Shown here piece after piece: positions 1 through 11,946 of a stretch of 64,000 nt of DNA (position 1 is the stretch's first letter; every line of letters begins with the position of its first letter). The notes under the pieces were generated by a model. That model was not told where the DNA came from, did not search any database, and worked only from the letters and a program-made list of their open reading frames with translations. The position numbers were made by a program, and so were the translations under genes. Source of the DNA: Ricinus communis (lineage: Eukaryota; Streptophyta; Magnoliopsida; Malpighiales; Euphorbiaceae). The DNA is taken from positions 4,700,001 through 4,764,000 of the forward strand of contig NC_063259.1 of NCBI RefSeq assembly GCF_019578655.1, written 5' to 3'.

Positions 1-499
1 TAAAATTATATATTGGAAAATTTTGGAAGAAATTATAAAGGATGTTTTTATAAAAGAATTTTGGGAAAATTGGTATTATAATTGATTAGTAGTATTAAAT
101 TTTGAGTTGGAAATTGATTATTTAATTTAATTGTGTTAGGACTAAATTGGAGGATTATTTTGGAATAAGGATTAAAAGTATAATTTTATTTTTATGGGGT
201 TTTAATGGAAATTTGTGAGCTTGGTATTTTTGTAAATAAATATGTCGGTCAGGGGTATTTTTGTAATTGTGTATTTTCAATAATTCGGATTTGGCCCAAA
301 TTAAATAGTTAAGGGCTTAATTGAAAGGCTAAAGGAAAGTTTGGGGGTCAAATTGGAATTTTAATGGATGAAATTGTAAGTAATTAAGAAAGTTGAGGGA
401 CCAAATTGTAATAAGAAAAAGTTCAGGAGTCAAATGTCGATATTGAAAGGAAAGAAAATCGGGGAGAGAGAAAGTAGATCGGGAGAGAGAGAGAGGGGG

Positions 500-1015
500 C
501 GATGGCCGAAGAAGAAGAAGAGGAAGGCGGCGGCGTGCGTCGTCGGTGGCGGCTTTGGAAGTGTCTGACAGCAGGAATCGCGCGACATGTGGCAGCGGCT
601 TTCGAAGGCCGTTCCGGCCGATCTCGGTGGCGATCAGCTCCACTTGGAGAGAGCTTCCTTTTGGCGGCAGCGGCGTCGGTTTTGGTGGCCGGAGGAGAGA
701 GTTCTGGCGAAGTGGTGGCAACCGTGTTTTCTGATTTTTCCGGCGAGCTCCGGCGGAGGATGGACGATCGGAGGACGTATCCCGACTCTCCTCAGCTCAA
801 GCTTCGCGATGGCACTGGTTTTGTGGCGATCGGGCTCCGTTTGCAAATCGACGGTCGAGATCGTCCGTAAATCTCTCAGGATGATCGGGTGTCAGATCGA
901 AAAATTGGAAGCAAGGATCGTCGTCAGCGCGTCGTTGTGAGTCCGATGGTGTGTTCAGATCGTCGATCGGACTCTGGCAGCCGGAGGCGAGTCGACCGAG
1001 CGATCGAGCGTCTCG
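500..1015 (+). other. GC-rich island in 5' LTR with open frame (502-870)
   Basis: This stretch is strongly GC-rich in an otherwise AT-rich LTR and follows a GA-repeat (about 471-497). A 122-codon frame starting MAEEEEEE opens here. The matching frame in the other LTR (5062-5616) shares the first residues and part of the end but differs in the middle through indels. No known domain is recognised. A transcribed leader or CpG-island-like promoter is more likely than a protein gene. Confidence 0.4.
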
Positions 1016-1912
1016 GTAATTTTCTCTGGCCGTTGATCTTAGAAATCCTTGATTTTAAATTTGTGTCTATTGGATTATCTTGAGTATTTGATGATATTTG
1101 TGAGTCATAAATAATTGTTTGTCAGTTTGCCTGCCATAGTCGTGTTTTTGTGCTGTGTGGCGGAGTCGGGAAATAGTGAAGTTTGGGGACCCGACTCCCG
1201 TTGTTTAAAGTGTTGGACATTTGGAGTGTTTTTCTGGCAGGTCTTGGACCCGTTTTTACGGGGGGTAATGTTCGTGTTGTAGGGGAGGTTCTGCCGGATT
1301 TTCGGTAGAATTCTCCCGAGTCGAGATTCTTAGACAGTCAGTCCTAGGAATCTAGACCTAGGATCTATTGTAATCGTTTCATCGTTTTGATAAATTGTTT
1401 TCCGTGACTAGATTGTCCGTTTGTTCGGCTCGCTCCAACCGAGGCACCGGAGCAGAGCTAGGAGGTCGCCAAACCTGTGAGTTAAAGTCATTTAATCTTT
1501 GCGCTATTGCTAGTCTGATTTTAATATGCTATTTAGAATTTGTGCTTAATATGATTATTAGTATCGCAAAATAAATGATTTCACTTGATTATTAATATTT
1601 GAAATAATATAAATATTATTATTAGTATGTTATAATAAGATAAACGTTATTATTTTTCCCCTCACAAATTGCACGTTGTTTTACCTTAAATCTTTAATCT
1701 TTATTTCGATATGTGTTGGTTGAGTTCATCAGATAATGATATTTATTATATGTGATGATTGTGTCTTGGAAAACGTGGCTTGTAGAACATGCCGCCTGAT
1801 GGGTTACATCAGGACCGCGTGCGCACCGGTAATGATCATGGACATGTGATAAGATTTTCATGGGTTTGCCCTGGTCGAGCATGGCTCTCTGGGCTGATTT
1901 GTGTAAATTGCC

Positions 1913-2273
1913 GGAGGTAAGGTCCCTGGTCGAGCATTGCTCTCGGAGCGCCGGCTTATTTGGATACTTAAGTTACCAGACTGGAGGTAAGGTCCCTGGT
2001 CGAGCATTGCTCTCGGGGCGCCAGTCTTATTGGATTAAGAGAGCCGAGTGGCTACTAGATTTCTTATTTGGATACTTAAGTGACTAGACTGGAGGTAAGG
2101 TCCCTGGTCGAGCATTGCTCTCGGGGCGCCAATCTTATTGGATTAAGAGAGCCGAATGGCTACTAGATTTCTTATTTGGATACTTAAGTGACCAGACTGG
2201 AGGTAAGGTCCCCGGTCGAGCATTGCTCTCGGCCGCCTTATTGGATTAAGAGAGCCGAATGGCTACTAGATTT
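1913..2273 (+). repeat. Tandem repeat in 5' LTR, 4 units of up to ~110 bp
   Basis: Each unit begins GGAGGTAAGGTCCC, continues through a GGTCGAGCATTGCTCTC segment and, in full-length copies, ends with a stretch containing GGATACTTAAGTGAC. Some units are shortened. The same array in the right LTR has three units. Confidence 0.85.
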
Positions 2274-2921
2274 TGGGGTTTAGGGTTCTACTGAGCCACT
2301 CGTCCCGTAAAAGTAAAAATATATTTTTATTTATTTCATTTATTTATTTATTATGGTATTGATTATAATATGGATTGCATTTACATGCATGGTTGATATA
2401 TTGATTCGAATGATTAATATTTTATGTGAAGGAAATAGTAGGGTATGATTATAGTATGGTTTGATATACTGATTTGAATAATCTATGTTTTCTGAGAAGA
2501 AGCAATAGTCCCTAGATTATTTGATTTTAACTCACTCTAGACCCGGTCTCATTTTTACTGTTTTTCAGATTCGTGACTGTTAGTCCTCTCGCGACTCTTA
2601 TTCAGTAACCCGACTCCTTCTTCATCGGGTGATGTATTTGATTTGGTATGTAAATTGGTAAATCTTAGATTCTCCACAGTAGTAATTAGTAGATGTATCA
2701 GTTGTAAATTTTCTGAGTTTCAGGTCTCGCCTAGTTTTTCTGGCAGCCCGAAGTATTTATGTAGAATGTAGCTATTAAGATAATTTATGGTTTTAATAAT
2801 ATTAATTTGAGATGAGATTTGTTTAAATCGTTGAGTGTCGGGGCTTACTACGGGTTTCGGTGGCCTTAAGCCTACCCATTCCCTAGTCGGCCACGGCCCA
2901 CCAGTGGGGTCGTGACAAAGT

Positions 2922-2933
2922 TGGTATCGAGCT
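2922..2933 (+). promoter_or_regulatory. Primer-binding site resembling initiator-Met tRNA complement
   Basis: TGGTATCGAGC lies four bases after the end of the 5' LTR. The usual plant Ty3/gypsy site complementary to the 3' end of initiator methionine tRNA is TGGTATCAGAGC, so one A appears deleted. Confidence 0.75.
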
Positions 2934-4306
2934 TAGGTTTAGATTTCCTTCGACCTAAGTTAAGATTTTCTTGGCATCATGGAGTTAGGATCATGTCCTG
3001 TCTTGTTGTTTTCATTGACTCCAGTGTCTCGGCCTTCACCGTTAGAGAGTCACTTTCCTTTCTTGTAAGCTTGTCCTTGAGTCGTGCTAAGAATGTGCTT
3101 TGTAGCGATGGGAGGATCCGGGCGCGATAGACTCGTACGTTTCTTCAAGTGATTAGTGCAGTCCGCCTTTAGAAGCTTTGATTGTGGTTTCGATGGTGGG
3201 CACCGCAGTCAGTTTTAGTGTAGAGCGTGGTTGCAGTCGTGTCATGAGCTGCCTCGTCATCGCACCAGGCATCGCCTTATTGAGTAGCACCAAAGTTAGT
3301 GCCTGGGAAGTCGAGTAGATGTCAGAGCTTTATGGTTGACTTTTGTGGTTGTAAGAAGCTTAAGAAAGGTGGCAGGAGTATTTTCGGACGCTCGGAAATC
3401 CAGAGAAACTTAAGCGAACATTGTTTATTTTTCTAAGTAGAACAAGTGTTTTAAAATACAATATTGCGCCCGGTCCCGTAAGAATGCATATGGCATTTCA
3501 CTGTTAGGCATACATAAATTCATTTTAGGACATGCATCATACATTGTGCATTGCAACCCTTGGTGATAGGGGCATCATCACCCTGGTGCGCGATATTGTA
3601 GAATTTTATATAAAGAAAAATGGCTAGAGATTTTACGATTTTATAAAAGTATTTTTCCAAGATAATAAAGCTTTTATCAGTGATGATTATAAAGTAAATA
3701 AATAAGTAAATTTTTTCAAAGTAAATAGTGTTAGCTTGAGAATTCTCTGGATGACGAGTTGAGTTGTTGAGAGAGTGAGTATGTGGAGCTGTAGGCCCCA
3801 TGTTAGATTATAAGGGAGGCTTTTGGATTTCAGTCAAGGAGGAATCTTGTGTCAAGATGGCATGAGTTTTGTCGGTTATGGAATCTAGATGGATGGTATG
3901 TCATAAGTGATGTGGTTTGGTAAGAAAATAAGGTTGTGAGAACCCTTGGTTTTGTCGGCAGGTTGGTGAGGTGGCATGTAAGTTGGACTTGCCACCAAGT
4001 ATTAGTAATGTTCTCTGAGGTTAAATCCAGTTGTTCGTAGGTCTGAGTTGAGGAAGTATATTTTCGATCCTTTGCTCGTGTTGGATCCTCAGTGTGTGGA
4101 TGTAAGTAAAGATTTGGTTTCCGACGAGCCGTAAATCAGGATTGCTAGTTTTGCTAAAAGCTTTTATCGATGAGTCTTGTGGTTTAGTTTAGTTTTTGCC
4201 AAGGAAAGTTCTCTAGAAGCCGAATGGAGATGAGAGGTTCCTAATTAGTTTCAGTCTTAGAATGTAGCCCCTTTTCTTTTAAAATTCAAGGTCGAATTTT
4301 TTTTTT
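2934..4306 (+). other. Non-coding interior of the large-LTR element
   Basis: No frame longer than about 95 codons occurs on either strand, and none of the short ones resembles gag or pol. The stretch must hold the cis signals for packaging and reverse transcription if the element was ever mobilised in trans. Confidence 0.6.
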
Positions 4307-4319
4307 AAGGGGGAGAGAA
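4307..4319 (+). promoter_or_regulatory. Polypurine tract
   Basis: The purine run AAGGGGGAGAGAA lies immediately before the TGTAACACCC start of the 3' LTR, the expected place for the plus-strand primer. Confidence 0.8.
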
Positions 4320-7300
4320 TGTAACACCCGGAATTTTTATATATTAATAATGAGTTTTTATTTAAGTTAATTTTAGCTTCATTATTATTGGGTTTAATTT
4401 GAAATGATTTAATGAAAAATTTAATATTAATCAAATAAATGAGTTATTTTCTATACCCAATTAGTTTGAAATTTTAAGAAATTATTCAAATAAATTATTT
4501 GAGAAATGATTATATTTTGGTTATTCAAATTTTTTTTTTCCAAATGCATATTTATATAAGTAAAATTATATATTGGAAAATTTTGGAAGAAATTATAAAG
4601 GATGTTTTTATAAAAGAATTTTGGGAAAATTGATATTATAATTGATTAGTAGTATTAAATTTTGAGTTGGAAATTGATTATTTAATTTAATTGTGTTAGG
4701 ACTAAATTGGAGGATTATTTTGGAATAAGGATTAAAAGTATAATTTTATTTTTATGGGGTTTTAATGGAAATTTGTGAGCTTGGTATTTTTGTAAATAAA
4801 TATGTCGGTCAGGGGTATTTTTGTAATTGTGTATTTTCAATAATTCGGATTTGGCCCAAATTAAATAGTTATGGGCTTAATTGAAAGGCTAAAGGAAAGT
4901 TTGGGGGTCAAATTGGAATTTTAATGGATGAAATTGTAAGTAATTAAGAAAGTTGAGGGACCAGATTGTAATAAGGAAAAGTTCAGGGGTCAAATGTCGA
5001 TATTGAAAGGAAAGAAAATCGAGGAGAGAGAAAGTAGATCGGGAGAGAGAGAGAGAGGGCGATGGCCGAAGAAGAAGAAGAGGAAGGCCGCTTGGTGGCG
5101 GCTTTGAAGTGCGGCCGACCGCCTGAGCAAGAGGGCGGGCACGAGCGTCAAGGCGGAGAACGGCAGCTCGACAGCAGGGAATCGCGCGACGGTGGCGGCT
5201 GGAAGGCCGTTCGGCCATTTCCTACCGATCTCGGTGGGCGATCACCCCCTTGGAGAGAGCTTCCTTTGGCGGCAAGGCCGGTTTTGGTGGCCGGGAGGAG
5301 AGAGTTCAGCGAAGTGGTGGCAGCCGTGTTTTCTGATTTTTCCGTGAGCTCCGGCCGGAGGATGGACGATCGGAGGACGTATCCCGACTCTCCTCAGCTC
5401 AAGCTTCGCGATGGCACTGGTTTTGTGGCGATCGGGCTCCGTTTGCAAATCAACGGTCGAGATCGTCCGCAAATCTCTCGGATGATCGGGTGTCGGATCG
5501 AAAAATCGAAGGCGGAGATCGCCGCCGGCCGTTGTGAGTCCGATGGTGTGTTCGGATCGTCGATCGGACTCCGGCGGCCGGAGGCGAGTCGACCGAGCGA
5601 TCGAGCGTCTCGGTAATTTTCTCTGGCCGTTGATCTTAGAAATCCTTGATTTTAAATTTGTGTCTATTGGATTATGTTGAGTATTTGATGATATTTGTGA
5701 GTCATAAATTATTGTTTGTCAGTTTGCCTGCCATAGTCGTGTTTTTGTGCTGTGTGGCGGAGTCGGGAAATAGTGAAGTTTGGGGACCCGACTCCCGTTG
5801 TTTAAAGTGTTGGACATTTGGAGTGTTTTTCTGGCAGGTCCTGGACCCGTTTTTACGGGGGGTAATGTTCGTGTTGTAGGGGAGGTTCTGTCGGATTTTC
5901 GGTAGAATTCTCCCGAGTCGAGATTCTTAGCCACCCCAGGAATCTAGACCTAGGATCTATTGTAATCGTTTCATCGTTTTGATAAATTGTTTTCCGTGAC
6001 TAGATTGTCCGTTTGTTCGGCTTGCTCCAACCAAGGCACCGGAGCAGAGCTAGGAGGTCGCCAACCTGTGAGTTAAAGTCATTTAATCTTTGCGCTATTG
6101 CTAGTCTGATTTTAATATGCTATTTAGAATTTGTGCTTAATATGATTATTACTATCGCAAAATAAATGATTTCACTTGATTATTAATATGTGAAATAATA
6201 TAAATATTATTATTAGTATGTTATAATAAGATAAACGTTATTATTTTTCCCCTCACAAATTGCACGTTGTTTTACCTTAAATCTTTAATCTTTATTTCGA
6301 TATGTGTTGGTTGAGTTCATCAGATAATGATATTTATTATATGTGATGATTGTGTCTTGGAAAACGTGGCTTGTAGAACATGCCGCCTGATGGTTACATC
6401 AGGACCGCGTGCGCACCGGTAATGATCATGGACATGTAATAAGATTTTCATGGGTTTGCCCTGGTCGAGCATGGCTCTCTGGGCTGATTTGTGTAAATTC
6501 GTCGGAGGTAAGGTCCCTGGTCGAGCATTGCTCCTGCCGCCTTATTGGATTAAGAGAGCCGAATGGCTACTAGATTTCTTATTTGGATACTTAAGTGACC
6601 GGAGGTAAGGTCCCTAGTCGAGCATTGCTCTCAGGCGCCAATCTTATTGGATTAAGAGAGCCGAATGGCTACTAGATTTCTTATTTGGATACTTAAGTGA
6701 CCAGACTGGAGGTAAGGTCCCTGGTCGAGCATTGCTCTCGGGGCGCCAGTCTTATTGGATTAAGAGAGCCGAATGGCTACTAGATTTTGGGGTTTAGGGT
6801 TCTACCGAGCCACTCGTCCCGTAAAAGTAAAAATATATTTTTATTTATTTCATTTATTTATTTATTATGGTATTGATTATAATATGGATTGCATTTACGT
6901 GCATGGTTGATATATTGATTCGAATGATTAATATTTTATGTGAAGGAAATAGTAGGGTATGATTATAGTATGGTTTGATATACTGATTTGAATAATCTAT
7001 GTTTTCTGAGAAGAAGCAATAGTCCCTAGATTATTTGATTTTAACTCACTCTCGAGACTGATAGTCTCATTTTTACTGTTTTTCAGATTCGTGACTGTTA
7101 GTCCTCTCGCGACTCTTAATCAGTAACCCGACTCCTTCATCATCGGGTGATATATTTGATTTGGTATGTAAATTGGTAAATCTTAGATTCTCCGCAGTAG
7201 TAATTAGTAGATGTATCAGTTGTAAATTTTCTGAGTTTCAGGTCTCGCCTAGTTTTTCTGGCAGACCGAAGTATTTATGTAGAATGTAGCTATTAAGATA

Positions 7301-7437
7301 ATTTGTGGTTTTAATAATATTAATTTGAGATGAGATTTGTTTAAATCAGTGAGTGTCAGGCTTACTACGGGTTTCGGTGGCCTTAAGCCTACCCATTCCC
7401 TAGTGCCGGTCACGGGCCCACGGGTGGGGTCGTGACA
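4320..7437 (+). repeat. 3' LTR, complete (3118 bp)
   Basis: It starts TGTAACACCCGG and ends GTCGTGACA. It repeats the left LTR, with a GC-rich island at about 5060-5620 and three tandem units at 6504-6786. TATGG at 7438-7442 would be one copy of the target duplication; its partner is outside the window. Confidence 0.9.
6504..6786 (+). repeat. Tandem repeat in 3' LTR, 3 units
   Basis: These are the same units as in the other LTR, in three copies with small internal deletions. Confidence 0.85.
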
Positions 7438-8333
7438 TATGGCAAATTGAAAATAAATCTCAAGAACCTAAGCTTTATGTCTACGTTTTAATAGTCCTTG
7501 CTTAAAATTCCTTGAACTAATATTAACTTTAACTTTCATTATGTCACTTAATACCTAGATATATTGCAAATATTGAATCCTAACATTCATAATAACATGA
7601 AGCATAAAAATAATAAGTCAAGATAATTGAATCAAAGATCAGAGGAATAATATAAAGTCAAATCATAAATTAAGTTAATGGCTTTTCACCCAATCCTAGA
7701 AAATAAATTTAGCTACTCATAATGTAAATAAAAATAACAAAAGTAATCGAATTTGTTAAATTAAAGAACAAGAAAAAACAATAAGAAGGGAAATAAACTC
7801 TTGAATCTTGATGGAATTTCTTTAATCTTAATCTTGAGTGCCTCCCCCAAATCTTACCTCTAACCACTTTTTAATCTCTAAAAAACTCTTAAAAACTCCC
7901 AAAGTTATATCTTTTATAGCCTCTCAATCCTAAAACTCAAAAGATTTAAGTTGTAGTCCAAAAGGGTTAAAACACCTCTTTAAAGTGCCTAGCCGATGTC
8001 TAACCGTTCCTTCTAACCGGCCCTTTTTTCTCTTTGTGCAAATAAATGGTTAGGAACTGTCACTTTGTCAATTCTGCATTTCTAACTGTCCCTTTTTAAT
8101 GAGTCATCTTTCTAGTTTAAACCACCGCTTTGACCACCGGTTAGGCCTCAAAATGGAGTTCTAAAATGTCAATTTTGAGCTTTTTAAGTACTTGTATCAC
8201 CTCCTTGATGCTCTTTTACCTTCCTTACCTAAAACTTAAAATTAAACATAAAAGCCAACAAGACTACATAAATAGACAATAATTTGCAAATAAAAATCCT
8301 ACTAAATTAAATATAAAAATTACCCCCTAATGA
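7438..8333 (-). repeat. 3' LTR of Athila-like element, broken at 7437
   Basis: It is similar over its length to about 12343-13207. Its minus-strand start, near 8333, follows the GGGGTATT tract. The remainder of this LTR lies beyond the inserted element, outside the window. Confidence 0.75.
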
Positions 8334-9620
8334 ATACCCCGATATTTAAGTATTTGCATGTCCTCAAGCAAAAAGAAATTAAAATTGACTTCAACATTAC
8401 TCAAAAATCTTTTCCAATTAAATTCCAGAATAACAATCTCATAATTGCCAATCAACAATTGAGCAAGAGAAGCAGAAACAATTATCCAATTCAAGTATAA
8501 CATTTTAATTGAGCTCAAGGTGTGAGTGTGGGACCTTAAAGCATATTCAATACAAATAATTGATTCATCTACTTATGGAATCATTCTACACAATTGTCTA
8601 AGTCCTTAATGCCATAATTTACTCATGCTCTTTAATTTTTGCCAAAAATCTTTTCACTTTCATCCACTATTATTTCATCTTTTTTTCCTTTTTCTTTTCT
8701 TTTTCTTTCACCTTTTGAGTATTTTTGTTTTCTTTTTTTATATGGATATAATTCCTTAGTCGTTCTTAACCTTTTGACGTGAATACTAACACTTGTGGTA
8801 AAAACACCCGGTTATTCAACAATAACAAACTAAGAAAGCTTTACTTACTCGTAATACTCAATCACCATTTGACGCGAAGATCAACATTTATGATGAAGAC
8901 CTCCAGTTACTAAGCGACTAGAAATTTAACTTTAAAATCTCATTCATTGAATAAAGTAACAAGAGATATAAGTAAACAACAACAATCAATCTCCCAAAAT
9001 AATCAATAAAATAATAACATGTAATCTCCTCAACTATCCATATTAAACATGCCAAGGCATTATGTGCAATAGTGATAAAACTTAAATGCTGCACAATAAT
9101 AGAAAAATTATCCCTTCCTCCTAGACCAAAAATCAGTTACAATATCTTCATCATAGATTTTTAAAAAAATTTAATAAGAGATAATCCGAAAAGAAGACAT
9201 TAAACTAAAAATACAAGAAAAAAATTTAAAAATGATACAACAATACAACTTTGATTCCACCTTTAATACAACAATAAACAAAGAAATATGAAAGATAAAC
9301 AAAAGGAGAGAACTTCCCTAGATTTTCGCTAATCCACCTTTTACTCCATTCTACCACACATATCTTAGAAGTTGTTTTGTTCATCATTTAAGCTCAAGTA
9401 TGCTCATTCATCAAAATTGGAGTGTTAAAATCTAAAAATTATCAAACATTAAAAGAAAAGCTATCAAATAAAATTCCTATTATTAACTAAAAATTGATAA
9501 AAGCTAATGTAATTCTCACACAAAATGAAATAAAAGAAATATAAACACAAACAAATTGGGTTGCCTCCCAACTAGCGCTTAATTATAGTCATTAGCTTGA
9601 CTTTACTCCCTCTTTTCCTT
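8334..9620 (-). other. Non-coding 3' interior of Athila-like element
   Basis: AT-rich and without convincing frames. On the minus strand it starts with a GCTAGTTGGGAGGCAACCCA segment just after the protease remnant, a motif familiar from the region after pol in Athila-type elements. The direct junction supports deletion of the rest of pol. Confidence 0.5.
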
Positions 9621-9623
9621 TCT

Positions 9624-10464
9624 TCAAGGTGGTTCTTTCAACTTTTTTCTCCATACCTTACTAGTAACTTTTTGAAAGTCCTTAAAATTAGCTATCTTTT
9701 CCTTTCTCTTCTTCCCAAGAATCATTGGCTTATGGTCATAGTCTAGAATATTAACTCTACAACAATTATCCATAAAGGATGGATCTTTTATAGCCTTATT
9801 AGTATTAAATTGCACCACCTCATCTCCAATTAAAAGAGTTAATATACTCTTTTTAACATCAATAACAGCTCCAACGGTTGCCAAGAAAGGTCTTTCCAAA
9901 ATAAGAGAGCTATCATTACCATCTTCCATTTCTAGCACTATAAAATCATTGGGCACCCAAACTTGCCTACTTTGATCAATCATATTTTCAATCACACCCT
10001 TTGGACATGTAATCAATAATCTACCAATTGTAGGAAAACTGAAGTTGACATGAGGTCACTGAGTCTTAATCTTTTGTAAACAAATAATGGTATTAAACTT
10101 ATACTAGCACCAAAATCATATAGAACTTTACTAAACAAGTATCACCAATAGTAATAGGAATAGAAAAACTCCCTGGATCCTTAAGCTTTGGTGGAAGCTT
10201 TTTTTGAATCATAGCACTACATTGTTTGGTAAATGCAATAGTCTTTAGCTCTTCTAAGTTCCTCTTATTTGATAAGATTTCTTTTAAGCACTTCACATAC
10301 GTTGATAATTGATCCAAAAGCATCAGCAAAAGGCATAATGATGTGAAGTTGCTTAAAGATTTCTTTAAACTTCTCGAACAACTTTTCCTTCTTATAATTT
10401 TGTAACCTTTATGGAAAAGGTATTGGTCGTTGACATGCATAGTTTTACACATATTTGCTTGCAT
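9624..10464 (-). pseudogene. Broken gag C-terminus / protease of Athila-like element
   Basis: Two minus-strand frames (10464-10099 and 10016-9624) correspond to one ancestral stretch interrupted by frameshifts. The first holds a segment like the Athila gag-protease linker (KKLPPKLKDPGSF). Just after it, in another frame, comes a D-F-G-A-S site matching the protease active-site region, and the second frame carries ILERPFLATVGAVIDV, typical of the protease C-terminal part. The gag N-terminal part is missing. Family assignment rests on recognised motifs; loss of function is clear from the frameshifts. Confidence 0.75.
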
Positions 10465-10489
10465 ATTATTGCGTATTTTCTCACCAATT

Positions 10490-11928
10490 ATTTTGCTTTT
10501 ATTCCAAGATCACCCGTGTTTTGTGTTCTTTTCCATTTCAAGAGAATTTATAGGACCATCATCAGTATTTGAGCAATTATAGATCAATACATGCGAAAAC
10601 GGACGGGAATTCATCAAGATCGGACAAGATCTTGCATTGCATATATTGAGCACGGCCTAGGTCAAGACCGTGCTGATCACCACGGCCTGGACTCTAGCCA
10701 TGACCAACCATGAGCTTTTGGTCTTCAAAACATGGCACTTTGAGCACGGTTTTCATAGCCACCACGGCCTCCAGCACGGCCCATGGTGGCTCAGCACCGG
10801 CAGGGGCACAGCCATGAAGAAACACTAATTGGTGAGATCTGAATGTTCAGCACGGCCTGGACTCCGCACAGCCTTGACCACGGCCGTGCTGAAACAATTA
10901 TATAAGGAAAACTATTTTTTTAGGGTTAGCAAGCAAGAAGGAAGGAAAGAGCCCTAGCGGCTGGTTCGGTTTTTGCATAGTGCTGAGTTCGGGAGAGAGT
11001 TGCAGAAAGGAAGAATCCCAGAATCGCAAGGTTCCAAATGCAAAATAGTAGTGGAGCAATTCAAGAGGCAATTGGGGAGATTAATCATAGTGCAGATCCA
11101 GATTTGGAGTTGTTCATCCAATTCGAGAAAAAAGGGTGTACATGTTTCATTTTCATTATTCTTCCATTGTAATTGATTTCCTAGTTGTTTTAAACATGAA
11201 CATGTTTAGCTAGATTGATTAAATCCATTGGGATTTCTTTACTATGTTGGCTTAATATTACATTGTTGGATTGTTTGAGTTAGTTTTGTATTCTTCTTGC
11301 TTTCAGTATTAATAAGATAATGCATTATTCATGAGACATTGTGAATTGTGGTGTTTAGATTGCTTTATGTGATTAAGAAGTCCATTTGGCAATTGGAGTT
11401 TTGAATAGCAAGAACTGGTTAATAATCACTTAGAGATAAGGATAATTAACTAGCCGGATTAAGAATTAACAAAGCTTAATAGAGGCGGATTAAAGCTTAA
11501 TGCTAATTTAAGAATCAATCGTTAGGAAGAGATTCCAACTTTAGGTTATTAGGTTTAGAAATTCAGTTATCTTGAGAGAGAAACTAAATTCAATTAAGAA
11601 TTCGTCCACGGGTAGCATAATTGGACTCATCAATCCTTTATCTTTTTGTTTGATTGCCAACTAGTTTAGGTTCCCTTTGGGTTTGCTTTCTTATCTTGGT
11701 TATTTCATTTATCCATTTATTCCGGCATCTCCCTTAGAACTTAGCTTGTAGCTATTAGTTAGTTTAGAAATTATTCATCATTCATTTTAGGTTAATATAA
11801 TAAAGAACAAATAAGTAACTCTGGGCTTTCACTTTCCCGAGGAATAAGACCTTGATACTCGCCATGAGTGCTAGACTGCATCGATAGGTTCACTGCCTTA
11901 GATTGTAACTGCATAAATAGCCTATCAG
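10490..11928 (+). repeat. LTR-like segment with promoter and CACGGCC-rich block, plus orientation
   Basis: The segment has a block rich in CACGGCC/GCACGGC motifs (about 10640-10890), then TATATAAGG at 10899-10907, then a purine-rich leader and a long AT-rich tail ending CCTATCA at 11928. Similar architecture is common in Athila-type LTRs. No second copy is in the window and the left edge is approximate. It may be a solo or truncated LTR lodged in the 5' interior of the Athila-like element. Confidence 0.45.
10899..10907 (+). promoter_or_regulatory. Putative TATA box of LTR-like segment
   Basis: TATATAAGG lies right after the CACGGCC-rich block and about 20-30 bases before a purine-rich leader. 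Confidence 0.45.
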
Positions 11929-11946
11929 TGGTATGTAAGGATTGAC

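Larger units (their letters stand above)
1..2917 (+). repeat. 5' LTR (partial, first ~241 bases outside window)
   Basis: It matches 4561-7437 with few substitutions outside a GC-rich patch at about 540-760. It ends GTCGTGACA just before the primer-binding site. It contains the GC-rich island (about 500-1010), a conserved hairpin block (1797-1830) and four copies of a roughly 110-bp tandem unit (1913-2273). Confidence 0.88.
1..7437 (+). mobile_element. Non-autonomous Ty3/gypsy-type element with giant LTRs, left end outside window
   Basis: Positions 1-2917 repeat almost exactly at 4561-7437, so these are the two LTRs of one insertion. The complete right LTR (4320-7437) starts TGTAACACCC and ends GTCGTGACA. 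Between them lie only about 1.4 kb with a primer-binding site at the left and a purine tract at the right, and no gag or pol reading frame. Such elements depend on proteins from autonomous relatives. The TGTAACACCC ends and tRNA-iMet-like primer site fit Ty3/gypsy; the subfamily is not certain. The element sits inside the left LTR of the Athila-like element to its right: the sequence from 7438 resumes what is found near 12343 in that element's other LTR. Confidence 0.85.

Noticed and set aside
1913..2273. Regularly spaced repeat as a CRISPR array
   Set aside because: Units are contiguous tandem copies with no unique spacers, in a plant retrotransposon LTR.
502..5616. Frames starting MAEEEEEE in both LTRs (502-870, 5062-5616) as a conserved protein gene
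   Set aside because: Only the first residues and part of the end agree; the middle is shifted by indels, and several other frames are also open because the DNA is GC-rich.
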